Below are positions 49,875-60,121 of a stretch of DNA of 64,000 nucleotides, piece by piece. The first letter of the stretch is position 1. The number at the start of each line of letters is the position of its first letter. A program made the translations under genes and the position numbers. The stretch spans positions 124,001-188,000 of the forward strand of contig NZ_JALPKO010000003.1 of assembly GCF_023195885.1 (NCBI RefSeq). Direction: 5' to 3'. The notes under the pieces are model-generated. The model was given only the letters and a program-made list of their open reading frames with translations, made no database searches and was not told the DNA's origin. This DNA is from Methylonatrum kenyense. GTDB lineage: Bacteria > Pseudomonadota > Gammaproteobacteria > Nitrococcales > Aquisalimonadaceae.

Positions 49875-51377
49875 ATGAGCAATACGCCGCAGGATACCGA
49901 CGACAACAAGCTGATCGCGCAACGCCGGGAGAAACTCGCCGCGCTGCGTGAAGCCGGCAACCCGTTCCCGAACGGCTTCCGTCGCGATGCCTTTGCCGAG
50001 GATCTGCAAAAGACCTTCGCCGAGTACGACATCGATCAACTGGAGACGGCCGACGTCCGGGTCCGGGTCGCCGGCCGGATGCTGGCCAAGCGGGTCATGG
50101 GCAAGGCCAGTTTCACCAGCATCCAGGACATGAGTGGTCGTATCCAGTTGTTTCTCGCCCGCGACGAACTGCCCGAAGGGCAGTATCCGGCGTTCAAGAC
50201 CTGGGACGTGGGCGATATCGTCGGCGCCGAAGGCGTGCTTTTCCGCACCCGCAAGGGAGAGCTGTCGGTGCGTTGCGACTCGGTGCAGCTGCTGACCAAG
50301 TCCCTGCGGCCGTTGCCCGAGAAGTACCATGGTCTCAGCGACCAGGAGGTGCGATACCGGCAGCGCTACGTGGACCTGATCGTCAACCCGGAAGTGCGGG
50401 ACGTGTTCGTGGTCCGCAGCCGCTTGATCCAGCAGATCCGAGATTTCCTCAACGAGCGGCGTTTCCTGGAGGTGGAAACGCCGATGATGCAGGTGATCCC
50501 GGGCGGTGCCACGGCACGGCCCTTCGTCACGCATCACAACGCGCTGGACATGCCGCTGTACCTGCGGGTCGCGCCGGAACTCTATCTCAAGCGGCTGGTG
50601 GTCGGCGGTTTCGACCGCGTCTACGAGATCAACCGCAATTTCCGCAACGAGGGTGTGTCGACCCGGCACAACCCGGAATTCACGATGCTTGAGTTTTATC
50701 AGGCCTATGCCGATTACCATGACCTGATGGACCTGACCGAGGAACTGCTGCGTGGGCTGGCAGGGGCGACCTGTGGTGGGACGACGATCAGCTACCAGGG
50801 CGAAACGCTGGACTTCGGTCCGCGGTTCCGGCGGTTGACCGTCCGCGAGGCCATCCTGGAATACAACGACGGCCTGACGCCGGAACACATTGACACGCTG
50901 GAGGCGGCACGGGCCACCGCCCAGTCGCTGAAGGTGCCGTTCAAGGACAGCGACGGTCTCGGCGCCATCCAGGTGGCCCTGTTCGAGGAGACCGCCGAGG
51001 ACCAGTTGCGCTCGCCGACCTTCATTACCGAATATCCGCTGGAGGTCTCGCCGCTGGCCCGTCCCTGTGACCATGATCCCACGGTGACCGATCGCTTCGA
51101 GCTATTCGTCGCCGGCCGCGAGATTGCCAACGGCTTTTCCGAGCTGAACGACGCCGAGGATCAGGCCGAGCGCTTCCGCCAGCAGGCCGCAAGCAAGGAT
51201 GCCGGCGACAAGGAGGCGATGCACTACGATGCGGACTACATCCGCGCGCTGGAGTACGGCCTGCCGCCGACCGCGGGGGAGGGCATCGGCATTGATCGCC
51301 TGGTGATGCTGTTCACCGACCAGGCCTCGATCCGCGATGTGCTGCTGTTCCCGACCATGCGGCCCGAGGCTCCCTAG
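49875..51377 (+). CDS. lysS: lysyl-tRNA synthetase, class II
   Basis: A 500-residue class II synthetase: N-terminal OB-fold ([18 protein letters not shown]), motif 1 ([11 protein letters not shown]), motif 2 ([21 protein letters not shown]) and motif 3 ([17 protein letters not shown]). Forms the common prfB-lysS pair. Confidence 0.97.
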   Translation: MSNTPQDTDDNKLIAQRREKLAALREAGNPFPNGFRRDAFAEDLQKTFAEYDIDQLETADVRVRVAGRMLAKRVMGKASFTSIQDMSGRIQLFLARDELPEGQYPAFKTWDVGDIVGAEGVLFRTRKGELSVRCDSVQLLTKSLRPLPEKYHGLSDQEVRYRQRYVDLIVNPEVRDVFVVRSRLIQQIRDFLNERRFLEVETPMMQVIPGGATARPFVTHHNALDMPLYLRVAPELYLKRLVVGGFDRVYEINRNFRNEGVSTRHNPEFTMLEFYQAYADYHDLMDLTEELLRGLAGATCGGTTISYQGETLDFGPRFRRLTVREAILEYNDGLTPEHIDTLEAARATAQSLKVPFKDSDGLGAIQVALFEETAEDQLRSPTFITEYPLEVSPLARPCDHDPTVTDRFELFVAGREIANGFSELNDAEDQAERFRQQAASKDAGDKEAMHYDADYIRALEYGLPPTAGEGIGIDRLVMLFTDQASIRDVLLFPTMRPEAP

Positions 51378-51407
51378 GGCTCGCAAGAACCCGGCTGGCT
51401 CTTGTCC

Positions 51408-52169
51408 ATGACTGATGGATCCGGCAGTGAACGCAATGCGATCCAGGTGCTGCAGCGGGCGGATCGCCTGCTGGGCCTGCTGGCGGAACGTGATGGGCCA
51501 TGGTCGCTCGGCGAACTGGCTGCAACCAGCGGCCTGCACCGCTCCACGGTCCACCGGATTCTGGCCAGCCTGACGGAGCTCGGCTACGTGGATCGTCAGG
51601 CGGCCGGCCATTACGCGCTCGGCAGCCGGGTGCTGGCCCTGGCGTCACGCATGCATGGCCGGCTTGATCTGCGGCTGGAGGCCCTGGTCGTGATGCAGCA
51701 TTTGCGTGATCGCCTGGGCGAGACCGTTAGCCTGATGCTGCGCGAGGGTGATGAAGTCGTTTGTCTGGAACGATCCCCCGGCCGCCTGCAACTCCGCGTG
51801 GAGTGTGCGCCCGGCGAGCGCGAGGCGCTGCATCTGAGCGCCGCCGGCAAACTCTACCTGGCCGATGGTGGCTTCGAGGCCTGTGCCGAGTATGCCGAGC
51901 GTACCGGCCTGGCAGGCGGCACAACACAGGCAATTCGTGACGTACCCCGCCTCTACCGGGAGCTGGAACGGGCCAGGCGAACCGGCTATGCGCTGGACAG
52001 CGAGGAGCGCGAGGCAGGGGTGACGGCCATTGCCGTGCCGGTGCGCGGTCCGGGCAAGCGCCTGTTGGCGGCCGTGGTACTGGCGTCGCCCAGCTCGCGC
52101 TACCGGGATACCTGGATTCCTCGCGTGCTGGAGGCGGGGCGGGCGCTGTCACGCCGGCTTGGCGGCTGA
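51408..52169 (+). CDS. IclR-family transcriptional regulator
   Basis: A 253-residue regulator with an N-terminal winged HTH (residues about 10-70, WSLGELAATSGLHRSTVHRIL) and an IclR effector domain. It is convergent with lutCBA, so control of lactate utilisation is possible but inferred. The ATG at 51408 is used; a TTG two codons earlier is less likely. Confidence 0.88.
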   Translation: MTDGSGSERNAIQVLQRADRLLGLLAERDGPWSLGELAATSGLHRSTVHRILASLTELGYVDRQAAGHYALGSRVLALASRMHGRLDLRLEALVVMQHLRDRLGETVSLMLREGDEVVCLERSPGRLQLRVECAPGEREALHLSAAGKLYLADGGFEACAEYAERTGLAGGTTQAIRDVPRLYRELERARRTGYALDSEEREAGVTAIAVPVRGPGKRLLAAVVLASPSSRYRDTWIPRVLEAGRALSRRLGG

Positions 52170-52206
52170 GTCGTGAACTGACCGGGTCCCGGCCAGCAGG
52201 GGCAGT

Positions 52207-52863
52207 TCAGGGTGCCGGATCGGGTGCCAGCAACAGGACATGCAGCCGCCGGGGTCCATGCGCGCCGAGCTGGATGGTCTGTTCCACATCGGCGGTACGT
52301 GATGGCCCGGAGATCGCGTTGATCGAACGCGCCGGAAAGGCGGGGTCCGGTTGCAAGTGCCGCCAGACTGCCTCCATGTCCGGCAGGATGGTTTCGGTCC
52401 GCAGGACAACCACGTGTGTCTCCGGCAGCAGTTCCAGTGTGGTTGGGGACTGCGGTCCGGAGCACAGCACCAGCGTGCCGGTTTCGGCGATCGCCGCATC
52501 GGCGACCGAAACCGCAAGCTGGCAGTCCGCCGGGTGCCGGTGCTCCCGCGCCAGGTCCTGCGGCCAGTCCAGTTGCTGCAGTAACGGATGCGCTGCGACG
52601 GCCAGCGCATCGCCCTCGGCCAGCAAGGGCTGGACCGCGGCCGGAATGGCGCTGGCATCCGGGACTCTCTGCCAGGTCCCGGCCCAGGCCTCGAAACGCT
52701 GGCAGAAGCGGTCCACGGAATCGCCGTCCCATGGCTGCCGCGGCGAGGCTGCCGCGGCATAGGCCTGCTCGCGGGCCGCATGCGCAGCAGCCGGTCCCCG
52801 CGATGCAGGAACACCCAGCCCGCGCCGGACTTTCCCGAGGATGCGTTCGCGAGCGCTGCTCAT
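52207..52863 (-). CDS. lutC: lactate utilisation protein LutC
   Basis: A 218-residue LutC/YkgG family protein starting MSSARERILGKVRRGLG. ETGTLVLCSGPQSPTTLELLPETHVVVL and SRTADVEQTIQLGAHGPRRLHVLLL are family-typical. Start overlaps the lutB stop (ATGA). Part of the LutABC L-lactate oxidation complex. Confidence 0.93.
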   Translation of the reverse strand: MSSARERILGKVRRGLGVPASRGPAAAHAAREQAYAAAASPRQPWDGDSVDRFCQRFEAWAGTWQRVPDASAIPAAVQPLLAEGDALAVAAHPLLQQLDWPQDLAREHRHPADCQLAVSVADAAIAETGTLVLCSGPQSPTTLELLPETHVVVLRTETILPDMEAVWRHLQPDPAFPARSINAISGPSRTADVEQTIQLGAHGPRRLHVLLLAPDPAP

Positions 52864-54287
52864 GACTGCGCATCCTTCTGACGTTGCTTCCACAGTTGCT
52901 GGAACGTGGTTCCCTGCGGCGCCGGCATGTCGCGGCTTGCAGTCCAGCCCGCAGCCAGCGGCAGCCGCCGAAATGCGCCCTTGCGTTTGCCCAGGCGTCC
53001 AAGGACGGCCACACCCAGGCGCGCGAGCAGATGGTACAGCCGGGGTCGGCGGGCGATGAGGCCCCACGCGGCCAGGCCCCAGCGCGTTCGCCGCGCCGCC
53101 AGGCCCCGTTCGAACTGCTGCCGACGCAGGTCACGCAGCAGCTCCGGCAATGGGATCCTTACCGGACAGACGGTCTGGCAGCGACCATTCAGGGTGCAGG
53201 CGTTGGGCAGGTCGCGGCTGCCGTCCAGGCCGGTGAACAGCGGCGTCAGCACCGAGCCCATCGGGCCAGGATAGACCCAGCCGTAGGCATGCCCGCCGAC
53301 GGCGCCGTATACCGGGCAATGGTTCATGCAGGCGCCGCAACGGATACAGCGCAGCATCTCCCGGTAGCGGTTGCCGAGCATGCGGCTGCGGCCGTTGTCC
53401 AGCAGCACGATGTGGAAGGCTTCCGGGCCATCCGGGTCGGAGGCCCGCTTCGGGCCGGTCACGAATGTGGTGTAGGTCGAGGTGTCCTGGCCGGTGGCGC
53501 TGCGGGCCAGCAGCCGCAGCATGCAGGCCGCATCGTCCAGCGTCGGCACCAGTTTCTCGATGCCGGCAATCGCGATGTGCACCCGGGGCAGGGTGTGCGT
53601 CAGGTCGGCATTGCCCTCGTTGGTCACCAGCGCGATCGAGCCGCTCTCGGCGACCAGGAAGTTGGCACCGGTGATGCCGACATCGGCGGTCAGGAATTTC
53701 TCACGCAGCCGCTGCCGCGCCTCGTCGACGAGTTCCGGCACCTCGCGCAAGGCGGACTGTAGGCGGCCACCGTGGTGATGGGTGTTGAACAGATCGCTGA
53801 TCTGCTGCCGCGTCTTGTGCACCGCCGGGGCGATGATGTGACTGGGCGGCTCCTTCGCCAACTGGATGATGTATTCACCCAGATCCGTTTCCACGGCTTC
53901 GAACCCGGCCGTTTCCAGTGCCTCGTTCAGGCCGACCTCCTCGCCCGCCATGGTCTTGGCCTTGGTGACCCGCGAGGCACCGGCCTGCCGGCAGATGTCG
54001 CTCACGATATCCTGGGCATCCTCGGCCGATTCGGCCCAGTGGACCTGGCCGCCGGCATCCTGCACGGCACGTTCGAACTGTTCCAGGTAGACGTCGAGAT
54101 AGGCCAGCGTGTGGTCCTTGATGGCCGTGCCGCGGTCGCGCAGCGCTTCGAACTGGGGGAAGGCGTCGATGGCTGTCTGCCGTTTGCCGACGAAGCCGTC
54201 CTGGGCCTTGGCCAGCGCCTGGCGCAGCGATTGGTCGTCGAGTGCCTGGCGTGCCCGCAGCGGAAATTCCCGGGCCCTGGACTGCAT
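52860..54287 (-). CDS. lutB: lactate utilisation iron-sulfur protein LutB
   Basis: A 475-residue protein with a LutC-like central domain and two [4Fe-4S] motifs, CIRCGACMNHCP and CTLNGRCQTVCP, plus the family motif GHAYGWVYPGPMG. Overlaps lutC and lutA. Confidence 0.95.
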   Translation of the reverse strand: MQSRAREFPLRARQALDDQSLRQALAKAQDGFVGKRQTAIDAFPQFEALRDRGTAIKDHTLAYLDVYLEQFERAVQDAGGQVHWAESAEDAQDIVSDICRQAGASRVTKAKTMAGEEVGLNEALETAGFEAVETDLGEYIIQLAKEPPSHIIAPAVHKTRQQISDLFNTHHHGGRLQSALREVPELVDEARQRLREKFLTADVGITGANFLVAESGSIALVTNEGNADLTHTLPRVHIAIAGIEKLVPTLDDAACMLRLLARSATGQDTSTYTTFVTGPKRASDPDGPEAFHIVLLDNGRSRMLGNRYREMLRCIRCGACMNHCPVYGAVGGHAYGWVYPGPMGSVLTPLFTGLDGSRDLPNACTLNGRCQTVCPVRIPLPELLRDLRRQQFERGLAARRTRWGLAAWGLIARRPRLYHLLARLGVAVLGRLGKRKGAFRRLPLAAGWTASRDMPAPQGTTFQQLWKQRQKDAQS

Positions 54288-55057
54288 CAGTCGCCTCCCT
54301 CGCCGATGGCCGGCTGATCGCCCATGCCGGCCAGGATCTCGGCCACGTGGTAGGCGCGGATCGTGTCGCCGTTGCGCTTCAGTCGCCCGGCGAGCTGCAG
54401 CAGGCAGCCCAGGTCGCCGGCCAGCACGGTCTCGGCGCCGGTATTGCGAATGGCCTGCAGCTTGTCGTCCGCCAGGCGGGTGGAGATTTCCGGATACTTC
54501 ACGCAGAAGGTGCCGCCGAAGCCACAGCAGACCTCGCTATCCTCGATCTCGTGCAATTCCAGGCCGTCCACGGCGGCAAGCAGTTGCCGGGGCTGCCGCC
54601 TGATGCCGAGCCCGCGAAGTCCGGAGCAGGCGTCGTGATAACAGGCGCTATGCCGGAAGCTCGCGTCCAGGTCTTCCACGGCCGCGACCTCGACCAGAAA
54701 ACGGGTCAATTCCCAGGTCCGGCCCGCGAGGTCCTCGGCCGCACCGAGATCCTCCGGATCGTTGGCAAACAGCCGCGGATAATCATGAATCAGCGTGCCG
54801 GCACAGGATCCGGACGGTATCACCACGTAGTCGAAGCCGGCGAGGGCATTGATGGTCTGCCGGGCGAGGATCTTCGCTCGCCGGTTATCACCGCTGTTCC
54901 AGGCCGGCTGGCCGCAGCAGGTCTGGGTTTCCGGAACCTCGACGCGAAACCCTGCACGTTCCAGCAGTTCGGCACTGGCCAGGCCGACTGAAGGCCGGTA
55001 CAGGTCCACCAGGCAGGTGGCGAACAGTGCGACGCGGTTCGTGGTCTCAGCCAACAT
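54287..55057 (-). CDS. lutA: lactate utilisation protein LutA
   Basis: A 256-residue CCG-domain protein starting [19 protein letters not shown]. Two CCG motifs, [13 protein letters not shown] and [16 protein letters not shown], bind the iron-sulfur cluster. One-base overlap with lutB. Confidence 0.95.
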   Translation of the reverse strand: MLAETTNRVALFATCLVDLYRPSVGLASAELLERAGFRVEVPETQTCCGQPAWNSGDNRRAKILARQTINALAGFDYVVIPSGSCAGTLIHDYPRLFANDPEDLGAAEDLAGRTWELTRFLVEVAAVEDLDASFRHSACYHDACSGLRGLGIRRQPRQLLAAVDGLELHEIEDSEVCCGFGGTFCVKYPEISTRLADDKLQAIRNTGAETVLAGDLGCLLQLAGRLKRNGDTIRAYHVAEILAGMGDQPAIGEGGD

Positions 55058-55541
55058 GGGGGCTGGCGTCACGGTTCCATTCACCGGAGCGGCCGCCGCT
55101 CTTGTGCAACAGCCGGATTCCACTGATCTCCATGCCCCGGTCCATGGCCTTGCACATGTCGTAGACCGTAAGCAGGGCGGCCTGCACGGCATGGATGGCT
55201 TCCATTTCCACGCCGGTGCGTTCCACGGTGACTGCCTCCGCCCGGCAGTCGAGACCGGCACCATCGGTTCTCGGCGTGATTACGACTTCGGCGTGGGTGA
55301 GGGCGATGGGATGACAGAGCGGTACGATTTCCGAGGTCTTCTTTGCCGCCATCAGGCCGGCAATCCGGGCCACGGCCAGCACATCGCCCTTCTTGATCTG
55401 CTGGTCGCGTATTGCCTGCAGGGTTTCCGGCTGCATCAGGATGCTTCCTTCGGCGATGGCCACGCGGCGCGTGGCCGCCTTGTCACCCACATCGACAATA
55501 TGCACTTCGCCGCTTGCGGTGAGGTGGGGGAGTTGGGACAT
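55047..55541 (-). CDS. moaC: cyclic pyranopterin monophosphate synthase MoaC
   Basis: A 164-residue molybdenum cofactor enzyme: [38 protein letters not shown] and [19 protein letters not shown] with the catalytic VYDMCKAMD. It overlaps lutA by about 11 bases, so it leads the minus-strand transcript moaC-lutABC. Confidence 0.95.
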   Translation of the reverse strand: MSQLPHLTASGEVHIVDVGDKAATRRVAIAEGSILMQPETLQAIRDQQIKKGDVLAVARIAGLMAAKKTSEIVPLCHPIALTHAEVVITPRTDGAGLDCRAEAVTVERTGVEMEAIHAVQAALLTVYDMCKAMDRGMEISGIRLLHKSGGRSGEWNRDASPHVG

Positions 55542-55572
55542 GCATGATCTCCGGATTCGGGGCTGACGCAGG

Positions 55573-57141
55573 GTGCGCCGGTCTGCAGCCAAAGGGCGTT
55601 GTGTCGTGCCCGGGCAGTATACGGTGCCGGCACGGGCGGCCGCGAATCTGCGCCTGCTGCCGGTCGCGATGGCACTGGTTGGTCTGGCCGCCTGCGCCGG
55701 CACCGTTACTGCGCCCGAGTTTACGGATCAGGACAAGCGCGTGCAGGCCTGCCAGGCCTATTTCCAGCAAATCGATGCGGCGGTCTCGGATGCCGGTGTC
55801 CGCGACGGGGTTGGCGCCCCGGTGGATGGCTATCCCTGGTTCCGGAGTTCTCGCCGGATCGCGCATCTGGCGCCGGGTCTGGAGGGAGAGTCGCTTGCCG
55901 CGGCGCTGCGGCAGCATGATCTGCGGGCGCGCCTGCTCGAACTCGGTAACCTGGACGCCACGCGGCGCGCGCGCCTGGCGGCCGCTAGCGGCGTAGACGA
56001 CCTGGAGTCGAAAACCGACCGTTGCGGATCCATCCTTGCTGCGGCAAGCCTGGCGCATGATCCGGAGCTTGCCGAGCTGCGCGACCGGCTCGCGGTGCGC
56101 GATGACTACATTGGCTGGCACCGCTGGGCAGGGCTGTACCCCGTCAGTCGCTGGGGTATCCGCGCGGGCGTCGCCGTCTGGCAGCGTGGTACACGGGCGG
56201 AATTCAGCACCCGGCCACCGGCGGAAGCGCAGCCATTACGCTACGCGCCTGCCTGGCCGGGCGAATCCCTGACGCCCGAGGCGGCGGCGCAGCGCGTTCG
56301 CAACGCACCGCGGGACGCGCTGGGTGACTTGCTGCTGGGCGAGTCCGAACGCGATGCCATTGTTGCCGCGTTTGCCCCGGTCATCGAACTGGAACGTGAT
56401 GTTGCACACAACCGCATCGGCACGCCGGTCTGGACCGGGGAGGGGAGGCCGAACGTCAACACCGCGCAGCCGCGGGTTTTTCATGCCATGGACAGTGTCC
56501 GTTTCGGTGGGCAGGTGTTGCCACGGATCTACTATGTCTACTGGTTCAACTCCCGACCGAAATCGAATCCGCTGGACATACTCGGTGGCCGCCTGGACGG
56601 CATGATCTTGCGCCTGACCCTGGCCGAGGACGGCCGGCCGCTGTTACTGGAATCACTGCATAACTGTGGTTGCTACCATCAGTACTATCCCCTCCAGGCT
56701 CTGCAGGAGCATGCTCGCGCCACTTACGCCGAACCACCGCTGGTGTTGTCCGGTCCCGGGCTTCCGGGCGAGCGGCAAAGATTGACCGTGGTACTCCGCG
56801 ACCGCTCGCATCACCTGCGACGGCTCTATCTCGGCGTGGCCGGGCAGGAGTCGTCTGGCAGCGGCACGCAGCAATACCTGCTGGCCGACTATGACAGCTT
56901 GCGCAGCGTGTACGGGGACGGCCAGGAGCGGCGCAGCCTGTTCGATGCCGATGGCCTGGTTCCGGGCACGCGGCGTGATGAGCAGGTGCTGTTCTGGGTC
57001 TCCGGTGTGCCGGCACCCGGTGCCATGCGCCAGCTTGGCCGGCATCCCACGGCCTTTGTCGGTCGCCGCCATTTTGATGATCCGGATCTGCTGGACCGTG
57101 TCTTCGTGCCGCATGGTGGGCCGGATGCCGATGAGGAATAA
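55573..57141 (+). CDS. large hypothetical lipoprotein
   Basis: About 510-522 residues starting at a GTG (55573, or 55606). A basic leader, hydrophobic segment and lipobox LVGLAAC give a lipoprotein signal. The mature part has no domain that I recognise; notable are the paired cysteines in [19 protein letters not shown] and the [16 protein letters not shown] stretch. Probably outer-membrane associated. Confidence 0.75.
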   Translation: MRRSAAKGRCVVPGQYTVPARAAANLRLLPVAMALVGLAACAGTVTAPEFTDQDKRVQACQAYFQQIDAAVSDAGVRDGVGAPVDGYPWFRSSRRIAHLAPGLEGESLAAALRQHDLRARLLELGNLDATRRARLAAASGVDDLESKTDRCGSILAAASLAHDPELAELRDRLAVRDDYIGWHRWAGLYPVSRWGIRAGVAVWQRGTRAEFSTRPPAEAQPLRYAPAWPGESLTPEAAAQRVRNAPRDALGDLLLGESERDAIVAAFAPVIELERDVAHNRIGTPVWTGEGRPNVNTAQPRVFHAMDSVRFGGQVLPRIYYVYWFNSRPKSNPLDILGGRLDGMILRLTLAEDGRPLLLESLHNCGCYHQYYPLQALQEHARATYAEPPLVLSGPGLPGERQRLTVVLRDRSHHLRRLYLGVAGQESSGSGTQQYLLADYDSLRSVYGDGQERRSLFDADGLVPGTRRDEQVLFWVSGVPAPGAMRQLGRHPTAFVGRRHFDDPDLLDRVFVPHGGPDADEE

Positions 57142-57203
57142 CTTGTCAGCAAGATCAGCTCAGTGGAAACTAAAGCAAATCTGCACTCTCAGGACTGAGT
57201 TGC

Positions 57204-57725
57204 ATGTTGCTGATAATAAGAAGCAGGACCTGTTTTTTGATTGGCTGCCTGGCTTTGCTGTTGGTTGGCTGCGCCAGCAGCCCGCCGGCGCCGGTATCCG
57301 ATCGGCAGCCGGAGCGCCCGCGGCCGCCGCCGGCCGATGCGCCCTCGCTGGCGGATCAGATCCTGCAGACGGCGCAAAACCAGCGCGGTGTGCCGTACCG
57401 CTTCGGTGGTGATCGGCCGGAACGCGGTTTCGATTGCAGCGGCCTGGTGGCATTCAGCCATGCGCAACATGGTGTCCGTGTGCCGCGAACGGCCTCCGCG
57501 CAGGCGCGAAAGGCTTCCGATGTCCCGGTTCGGGAGTTGCGCCGTGGCGACCTGGTGTTCTTCCGGGTCAACGGCCGCAAGGTCGATCATGTTGGAATCT
57601 ATGCCGGCGGTGGCCGCTTCCTGCATGCCCCATCCAGTGGCGGCGAGGTGTCCTACGCCGAATTGCGCAATCCCTACTGGCGGCAGCGGTTCTCGGGTGC
57701 CGGCCGTTTCGTCGCGATGGAATGA
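57204..57725 (+). CDS. NlpC/P60 family lipoprotein (peptidoglycan hydrolase)
   Basis: A 173-residue lipoprotein (lipobox LLVGCAS) with a C-terminal NlpC/P60 domain: catalytic Cys in GFDCSGLVAFSH, His in DHVGIYAGGGRFLHAP, in the Spr/NlpC arrangement. Likely cuts cell-wall peptides. Confidence 0.93.
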   Translation: MLLIIRSRTCFLIGCLALLLVGCASSPPAPVSDRQPERPRPPPADAPSLADQILQTAQNQRGVPYRFGGDRPERGFDCSGLVAFSHAQHGVRVPRTASAQARKASDVPVRELRRGDLVFFRVNGRKVDHVGIYAGGGRFLHAPSSGGEVSYAELRNPYWRQRFSGAGRFVAME

Positions 57726-57738
57726 CCCCAGCGGAACG

Positions 57739-58149
57739 TTAATCAATCGGCCGTCGCCGGAGTGATTTCTTGCCCGCCCGCTTTTTCTTCGCGTCCAGTC
57801 GCCGGCGTTTTGCCCCCAGCCCCGGACGCGTCGGGATGCGCGGTTTCGGCTTCTGGGCGGCCTTCGCCAGCAAGCCGACCAGTCGTTCGCGGACCTGGCG
57901 GCGATTCTGTTCCTGACTCCGGTGTTCGCTGCATTCCAGGATCAGCACATCGTCCCGGCTCAGGCGGCTGCCGGCGAGCTTGCGCAGGCGCTCGTGCACA
58001 GGCCGTGACAACGGTGGCCGGGCCCGCCTGAGATCATAGCGTAGCTGCACCGCAGTGGCGGTCTTGTTGACATGCTGACCGCCGGGACCCGAGGCCCGGA
58101 CGAAGTTTTCCTCGACCACCGACCAGTCCGGTTCCAGCGGGCGGCTCAT
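57739..58149 (-). CDS. arfB: alternative ribosome-rescue factor ArfB (YaeJ)
   Basis: A 136-residue peptidyl-tRNA hydrolase with the GGQ motif in RASGPGGQHVNKTATAVQLR and a basic tail (KKRAGKKSLRRR) that inserts in the mRNA channel. It rescues stalled ribosomes. ATGA overlap with the MAPEG gene. Confidence 0.93.
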   Translation of the reverse strand: MSRPLEPDWSVVEENFVRASGPGGQHVNKTATAVQLRYDLRRARPPLSRPVHERLRKLAGSRLSRDDVLILECSEHRSQEQNRRQVRERLVGLLAKAAQKPKPRIPTRPGLGAKRRRLDAKKKRAGKKSLRRRPID

Positions 58150-58526
58150 GCGAGCGCGGCAACCACGAACAGGGCGATGACGCAGGCCAGTCCGGCGAGC
58201 CAGACCAGACTGCGCGCCAGGTGGTGATCCTGGATGTAGCAGTAGCCGTACACAATCCGGATCGCGATGAAGCTCACGGCCAGCGCATTGATCGCAGCCT
58301 GTGGCGCGGCAGCCAGGTGGGCAATGATCACGGCGGCCGCGAATGGCGGGAAGGCCTCGATGGTGTTCTGCTGCGCCCAGTTGGCCCGCTGGCGCCAGCC
58401 CGCCTGACGTGATAGCCAGGCGCGGGGGTTGCGGTTGTCGTAGCTGTCGCCGCCCGCCTTGGCGATGCCGGCAAAGACGATGGGCATCAGGGCGGCTATC
58501 AGGACGCACCAGAACGCGAAGGTCAT
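58146..58526 (-). CDS. MAPEG family membrane protein
   Basis: A 126-residue, four-helix protein: NRNPRAWLSRQAGWRQRANWAQQN followed by EAFPPFAAAVIIAH and RIVYGYCYI, the MAPEG pattern. Prokaryotic members are of unknown substrate. Confidence 0.87.
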   Translation of the reverse strand: MTFAFWCVLIAALMPIVFAGIAKAGGDSYDNRNPRAWLSRQAGWRQRANWAQQNTIEAFPPFAAAVIIAHLAAAPQAAINALAVSFIAIRIVYGYCYIQDHHLARSLVWLAGLACVIALFVVAALA

Positions 58527-58548
58527 GCGGAAGGCTCCATAACCGGAA

Positions 58549-58576
58549 ATGAAAACGGCCGGCGAATGCCGGCCGT
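58549..58576 (-). terminator. Rho-independent terminator of the porin gene
   Basis: ACGGCCGGC and GCCGGCCGT form a 9-bp stem with a 4-base loop (58555-58576); on the minus strand TTTCATTT follows. It lies 26 bases past the porin stop. Confidence 0.8.
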
Positions 58577-58602
58577 CGTACAGTACCGCGATTGCCCGCT
58601 GC

Positions 58603-59859
58603 TCAGAAGTCGTAGATCAGCGAGGTCATGATGCGGTAGGCGTCATCGTCGCTGGAGCGGTTGATTGCTCCATCGTCGCCAAAGCTGCGAGGACGATCAA
58701 CGCGGTGCCAGCCCAGCTCGATGCCGTAAGTCACACGCTCGATTGGCTCCCAGAGGTAGTTCACGAAAATGCTCTGGAACTTGTTGCCGGCAAAGAACAG
58801 ATTGTCGGGATCTGTGCCGTCCAGTTGGGTGTCCTCGAAGAAGTCGTCAGTGTCTGCGTATGCATAAGCATAGGCAAGTGTTGCCCGACCCGGTCCGATC
58901 TCTTGAGTGATGCTGAAACTACCGCCGATTGCCTCGATGGTCTCGATGTTCTCCCGATTCGGGTCGTAGTAGGCGGCAGGTGCCGGCTGGAAGTAGAGGT
59001 AGTTGCCGATACCATCACCACCAGCAACGATCCCGCGCACCGTGGTGCCCGGCGCCACTTCCATGGCTGCGGCCCCGAACAGACCCCAGCCGGTCTCCGA
59101 GTCGCTGCTTATGGTGTTGCCATCTTCATCCTCCACCCGGCCGACGCGCAGCTGGCGGACCATGGCGCCAACCGCATAGTCTACTTGGCCGGCCCGACCG
59201 TGGTAGTTAGCGGTGAGGTCAGGCAGCCGGCTCTGATTTCGGGCACCAAAAGTGCTGGAACGCTCCCCACCTGCATTTGCGATTGCGCTGCCGTTCAACG
59301 AGCTTACCAGGTCATCCGGCGCTTCCAGCGCGATCGAAAAGCCGTTCACCGTGTAACGCAGCTGCGTCTGCAGATCGAGGCCGGCCTGGCCCACCGCATT
59401 GGTGAAGTCCAGGATTTCCGGTGTGCCGACAAAGGTGTTGAACGTGGTCCAGGTGCGGCCGGCAGTAATGCCATTCCACTGACCATATACCTCCCGGAGG
59501 CGGGGATTACCGCCGCTATTGGAGCCCGTACGCGCTGCGTCCCCATCAAAGAAGTCCATGTTCGCGAACAACACCAGGGGACCCTGATCCGTCTCGGTTT
59601 GGGAGCGGAACCCGATACGGCTTTGGCCGGCCTGCATGCGGAAATGGCCGGAATCGCTGGAATCGGCGCCGATCTGGTCATGGAAGGTGAACCGGCCCAG
59701 CCGGTCGTCGAAATCGTAGATCATGTCCAGCTTGGCATAACCCTCCACGCTGAAGGTCGTGTTGCCAGCCTGGAACTCGACCGCATGGGCCAGCCCGGAG
59801 GCCAGAAGCAGTGCAGGGGTCGATGCGATGACTGCAGAACGCAACGTCTTCTTCATCAT
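58603..59859 (-). CDS. outer-membrane porin (DcaP-like)
   Basis: A 418-residue beta-barrel protein: signal peptide ending GLAHA, alternating strands, and a C-terminal phenylalanine (SLIYDF) for BAM recognition. The opening FSVEGYAKLDMIYDFDDRLG and GQSRIGFRSQTETDQGPL match DcaP-like trimeric porins. Substrate unknown. Confidence 0.85.
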   Translation of the reverse strand: MMKKTLRSAVIASTPALLLASGLAHAVEFQAGNTTFSVEGYAKLDMIYDFDDRLGRFTFHDQIGADSSDSGHFRMQAGQSRIGFRSQTETDQGPLVLFANMDFFDGDAARTGSNSGGNPRLREVYGQWNGITAGRTWTTFNTFVGTPEILDFTNAVGQAGLDLQTQLRYTVNGFSIALEAPDDLVSSLNGSAIANAGGERSSTFGARNQSRLPDLTANYHGRAGQVDYAVGAMVRQLRVGRVEDEDGNTISSDSETGWGLFGAAAMEVAPGTTVRGIVAGGDGIGNYLYFQPAPAAYYDPNRENIETIEAIGGSFSITQEIGPGRATLAYAYAYADTDDFFEDTQLDGTDPDNLFFAGNKFQSIFVNYLWEPIERVTYGIELGWHRVDRPRSFGDDGAINRSSDDDAYRIMTSLIYDF

Positions 59860-59894
59860 GGATCGCTACCTCAATCTTTTTCGTTCGTGGTCTA

Positions 59895-59960
59895 GCGGTG
59901 AATACCGCCTGAGAGACGACCCCGGAGGGGACGGGGTCGAGAGCCTTCTGCGCCAGTATA
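59895..59960 (-). promoter_or_regulatory. porin promoter -10 and structured leader
   Basis: On the minus strand TATACT at 59960-59955 may be the -10 (the -35 is weak). Between it and the start codon two hairpins can form: GACCCCG/CGGGGTC (59918-59938) and GCGGT/ACCGC (59895-59908). A structured 5' leader fits post-transcriptional porin control but that is inferred. The rest of the 260-base gap shows no gene. Confidence 0.4.
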
Positions 59961-60121
59961 ACCGGCTAATTTCTGAGTTCCAGCCGTGACGAGGGTTTTA
60001 CGCAACAGTCGTTGCAAAAAAAAGACACGGCCAGGGGCGTGCGAAGGGCGTTAAACAAAGCTCTCGGCGAATGTTTCGGCCGATGTTGCTTTTTCGCACT
60101 ATTGCGGCATTGGGGCTTCGG